From: Prevotella melaninogenica
GTDB lineage: Bacteria > Bacteroidota > Bacteroidia > Bacteroidales > Bacteroidaceae
Direction: 5' to 3'
Length of the DNA stretch: 64,000 nucleotides
Assembly (NCBI RefSeq): GCF_013267595.1
Contig: NZ_CP054011.1
Span: 1,688,147-1,752,146, forward strand
Part shown: positions 62,993 to 64,000 of the stretch, piece by piece
Numbering within the stretch: the stretch's first letter is position 1
Layout of the letters: every line of letters starts with the position of its first letter
Position numbers and translations under genes: made by a program
The notes under the pieces: generated by a model
The model's input: the letters and a program-made list of their open reading frames with translations, nothing else
Told to the model about the DNA's origin: nothing
Database searches by the model: none

Positions 62993-63032
62993 CAAAGCCG
63001 GCTGACACGTGGTTGCGTGTTAGCCGGCTTTG
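62993..63032. terminator. Terminator after the YitT-family gene
   Basis: CAAAGCCGGCTGACACG and CGTGTTAGCCGGCTTTG form a 17-bp stem with one mismatch and a 6-nt loop. It can act in both directions between convergent genes. Confidence 0.9.
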
Positions 63033-63045
63033 CTTTGTGAGTATT

Positions 63046-63090
63046 CGGCTTATTAGCCTTATAAGGCCTATTAGCCCAATAAGTCTTATT
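63046..63090. repeat. TTAGCCTAAT-type short repeats, site 3
   Basis: GGCTTATTAGCCTTATAAGG, CCTATTAGCCCAATAAG and CTTATTGCTC repeat the vocabulary of the sites at 41.5 and 59.2 kb. It again lies in the gap between convergent genes, just before the peroxidase stop. Confidence 0.55.
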
Positions 63091-63103
63091 GCTCTCTTAG
63101 CTT

Positions 63104-63718
63104 TTACTTCATCTTTAGTGCCGCCTTGATACCAGCCTCAACGTCTTTCATATCGGCTGTTGGTTCAAAACGATCGATGACGTGTCCCTGTCTGTCAATG
63201 AGGAACTTTGTGAAGTTCCATTTGATACTTGGATCTTTGGCGTAGTCTGGGTTCTCTGCGCGGAACTTCTCATCGAGAAACTTTCCGATGTTGTTATTCA
63301 TGTCAAAGCCCTTGAATGGCTGTTGAGCCTTTAGGTAAGTGTAAAGCGGTGATTCGTTACGACCATTGACATTAATCTTTGCAAACTGTGGGAAAGTCGT
63401 ACCATAGTTGCCTGTACAGAAAGTGTGAATGTCACGGAAAGAGCCTGGAGCCTGTGCGCCAAACTGATTACAAGGGAAGTCAAGGATGACAAGTCCTAGG
63501 TTCTTATAGGTTTCATAGAGTTTTTGTAATGCCTCATACTGTGGTGTAAATCCACATTTTGTCGCTGTATTAACGATGAGCAGAACCTTACCCTTATAGT
63601 CCTTCAACTTGACGGTATGCTCGTTTCCGTCCTTTACACTAAACTTGTAAACATTCTTCTGAGCCATGATTGGCAATGTCATGAGGGCTAAGAAGAGGAG
63701 TGATAATAGTTTCTTCAT
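63104..63718 (-). CDS. Glutathione peroxidase family protein, exported
   Basis: This 204-residue thiol peroxidase has a signal peptide (KKLLSLLFLALMTLPIMAQ), so it acts in the periplasm. The peroxidatic cysteine is C55 in NTATKCGFTPQY, and the second conserved cysteine is C83 in LDFPCNQFG. KWNFTKFLIDRQGHVIDRF holds the conserved Trp-Asn pair. Cys instead of Sec is normal in bacteria. The reductant is probably thioredoxin rather than glutathione. Confidence 0.92.
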   Translation of the reverse strand: MKKLLSLLFLALMTLPIMAQKNVYKFSVKDGNEHTVKLKDYKGKVLLIVNTATKCGFTPQYEALQKLYETYKNLGLVILDFPCNQFGAQAPGSFRDIHTFCTGNYGTTFPQFAKINVNGRNESPLYTYLKAQQPFKGFDMNNNIGKFLDEKFRAENPDYAKDPSIKWNFTKFLIDRQGHVIDRFEPTADMKDVEAGIKAALKMK

Positions 63719-63876
63719 TTGTTTCTTTATTAATATATGCTTTCGTTTTTGCCCCTATGAGAATTTAGGGAATGAAAACTTGGTAGTTTATATGTTCTCT
63801 GTTTATTATGAATAGGATTTTATTTCTGTGTGGGAATGCGATGTAATCAGTTCCTTATGATGCTATAATCAGCTTT

Positions 63877-63999
63877 TTACAATAGCTTAATCAACTCTTT
63901 CATACCTTCGCTTGCACCCTTTTTTATATGCGTTAATCGTCCAGAAGCATGTGCGGGCGTATCGTCAGGGTCAATCAGATAGATAGGAGTCCCTGGTCG
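63877..63999 (-). CDS. NAD-dependent protein deacylase (sirtuin), C-terminal end only
   Basis: The last 40 codons of a minus-strand gene enter the window (RPGTPIYLIDPDDTPAHASG, then ITHIKKGASEGMKEL-like LTHIKKGASEGMKELIKLL). The pattern of a strand (PIYLID), a basic loop and GASEG-x-x-x-L matches the end of SIR2/CobB-type deacylases. The catalytic histidine and zinc site lie outside the window, so the call is moderate. Confidence 0.6.
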   Translation of the reverse strand, partial: RPGTPIYLIDPDDTPAHASGRLTHIKKGASEGMKELIKLL

Positions 64000-64000
64000 G

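Overview
The window comes from the chromosome of a Bacteroidota bacterium, most probably an oral Prevotella. The signs are promoters of the Bacteroidota type (TTTG about 19-20 bp before TAnnTTTG), a SusC/SusD pair, DUF4252, DUF4294, DUF2851 and WbqC family proteins, a fumarate reductase/succinate dehydrogenase operon in C-A-B order, and moderately AT-rich DNA. The genus is an inference from gene content. No rRNA, tRNA, CRISPR array, prophage or transposase gene was recognised.

Layout. 0-4.2 kb (minus strand): start of uvrC, apt, mnmG and an outer-membrane transporter-like protein, with two parS-like ParB sites around apt. 4.6-8.7 kb: a fosmidomycin-resistance-type MFS exporter and a secreted GH84 hexosaminidase. 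8.8-9.4 kb: a complete non-autonomous mobile element. 9.4-10.6 kb: two small envelope proteins. 11.2-15.4 kb: the fumarate reductase operon, interrupted between A and B by a four-helix-bundle (23S IVS-type) gene. 16.5-26.3 kb: a membrane pseudokinase, a VanX-like dipeptidase, a THUMP-like methyltransferase carrying an in-frame repeat, a GNAT-like protein, a second four-helix-bundle gene, parE and a CtpA-type protease. 26.6-35 kb: three tandem membrane-bound AraC regulators divergent from a 1211-residue secreted protein and a 63-residue peptide gene, with a second complete mobile element between them. 35.6-37.2 kb: a VapBC-like pair in one operon with coaD and ybeY. 37.2-39.8 kb: an ECF sigma/anti-sigma pair among three DUF4252 genes. 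39.9-46.5 kb: dprA, a thioesterase, DUF2851, then dapB, lepB and wbqC. 46.8-50.8 kb: DUF4294, a porin and aspA. 51.4-58.1 kb: a lipoprotein, a TPR protein and the SusCD operon. 58.6-64 kb: yfcE, an acyltransferase, ruvB, a YitT-type membrane protein, a glutathione peroxidase and the end of a sirtuin.

Metabolically, aspA makes fumarate and the Frd complex reduces it to succinate, which fits anaerobic fumarate respiration. The GH84 enzyme and SusCD point to host-glycan or peptide scavenging.

The most unusual content is between the genes. A 582-587 bp element has terminal inverted repeats and 8-bp target duplications; there are two full copies and three fragments. Two four-helix-bundle genes each sit between inverted arrays of short repeats inside or beside housekeeping genes. 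Five intergenic arrays carry a 22-bp unit built on GCAC-N5-GTGC. A GC-rich repeat occurs as an inverted pair, one copy of which is translated. A 202-bp element with perfect 21-bp inverted ends lies upstream of SusCD. All positions and pairings were read by eye; no database search or folding program was run.
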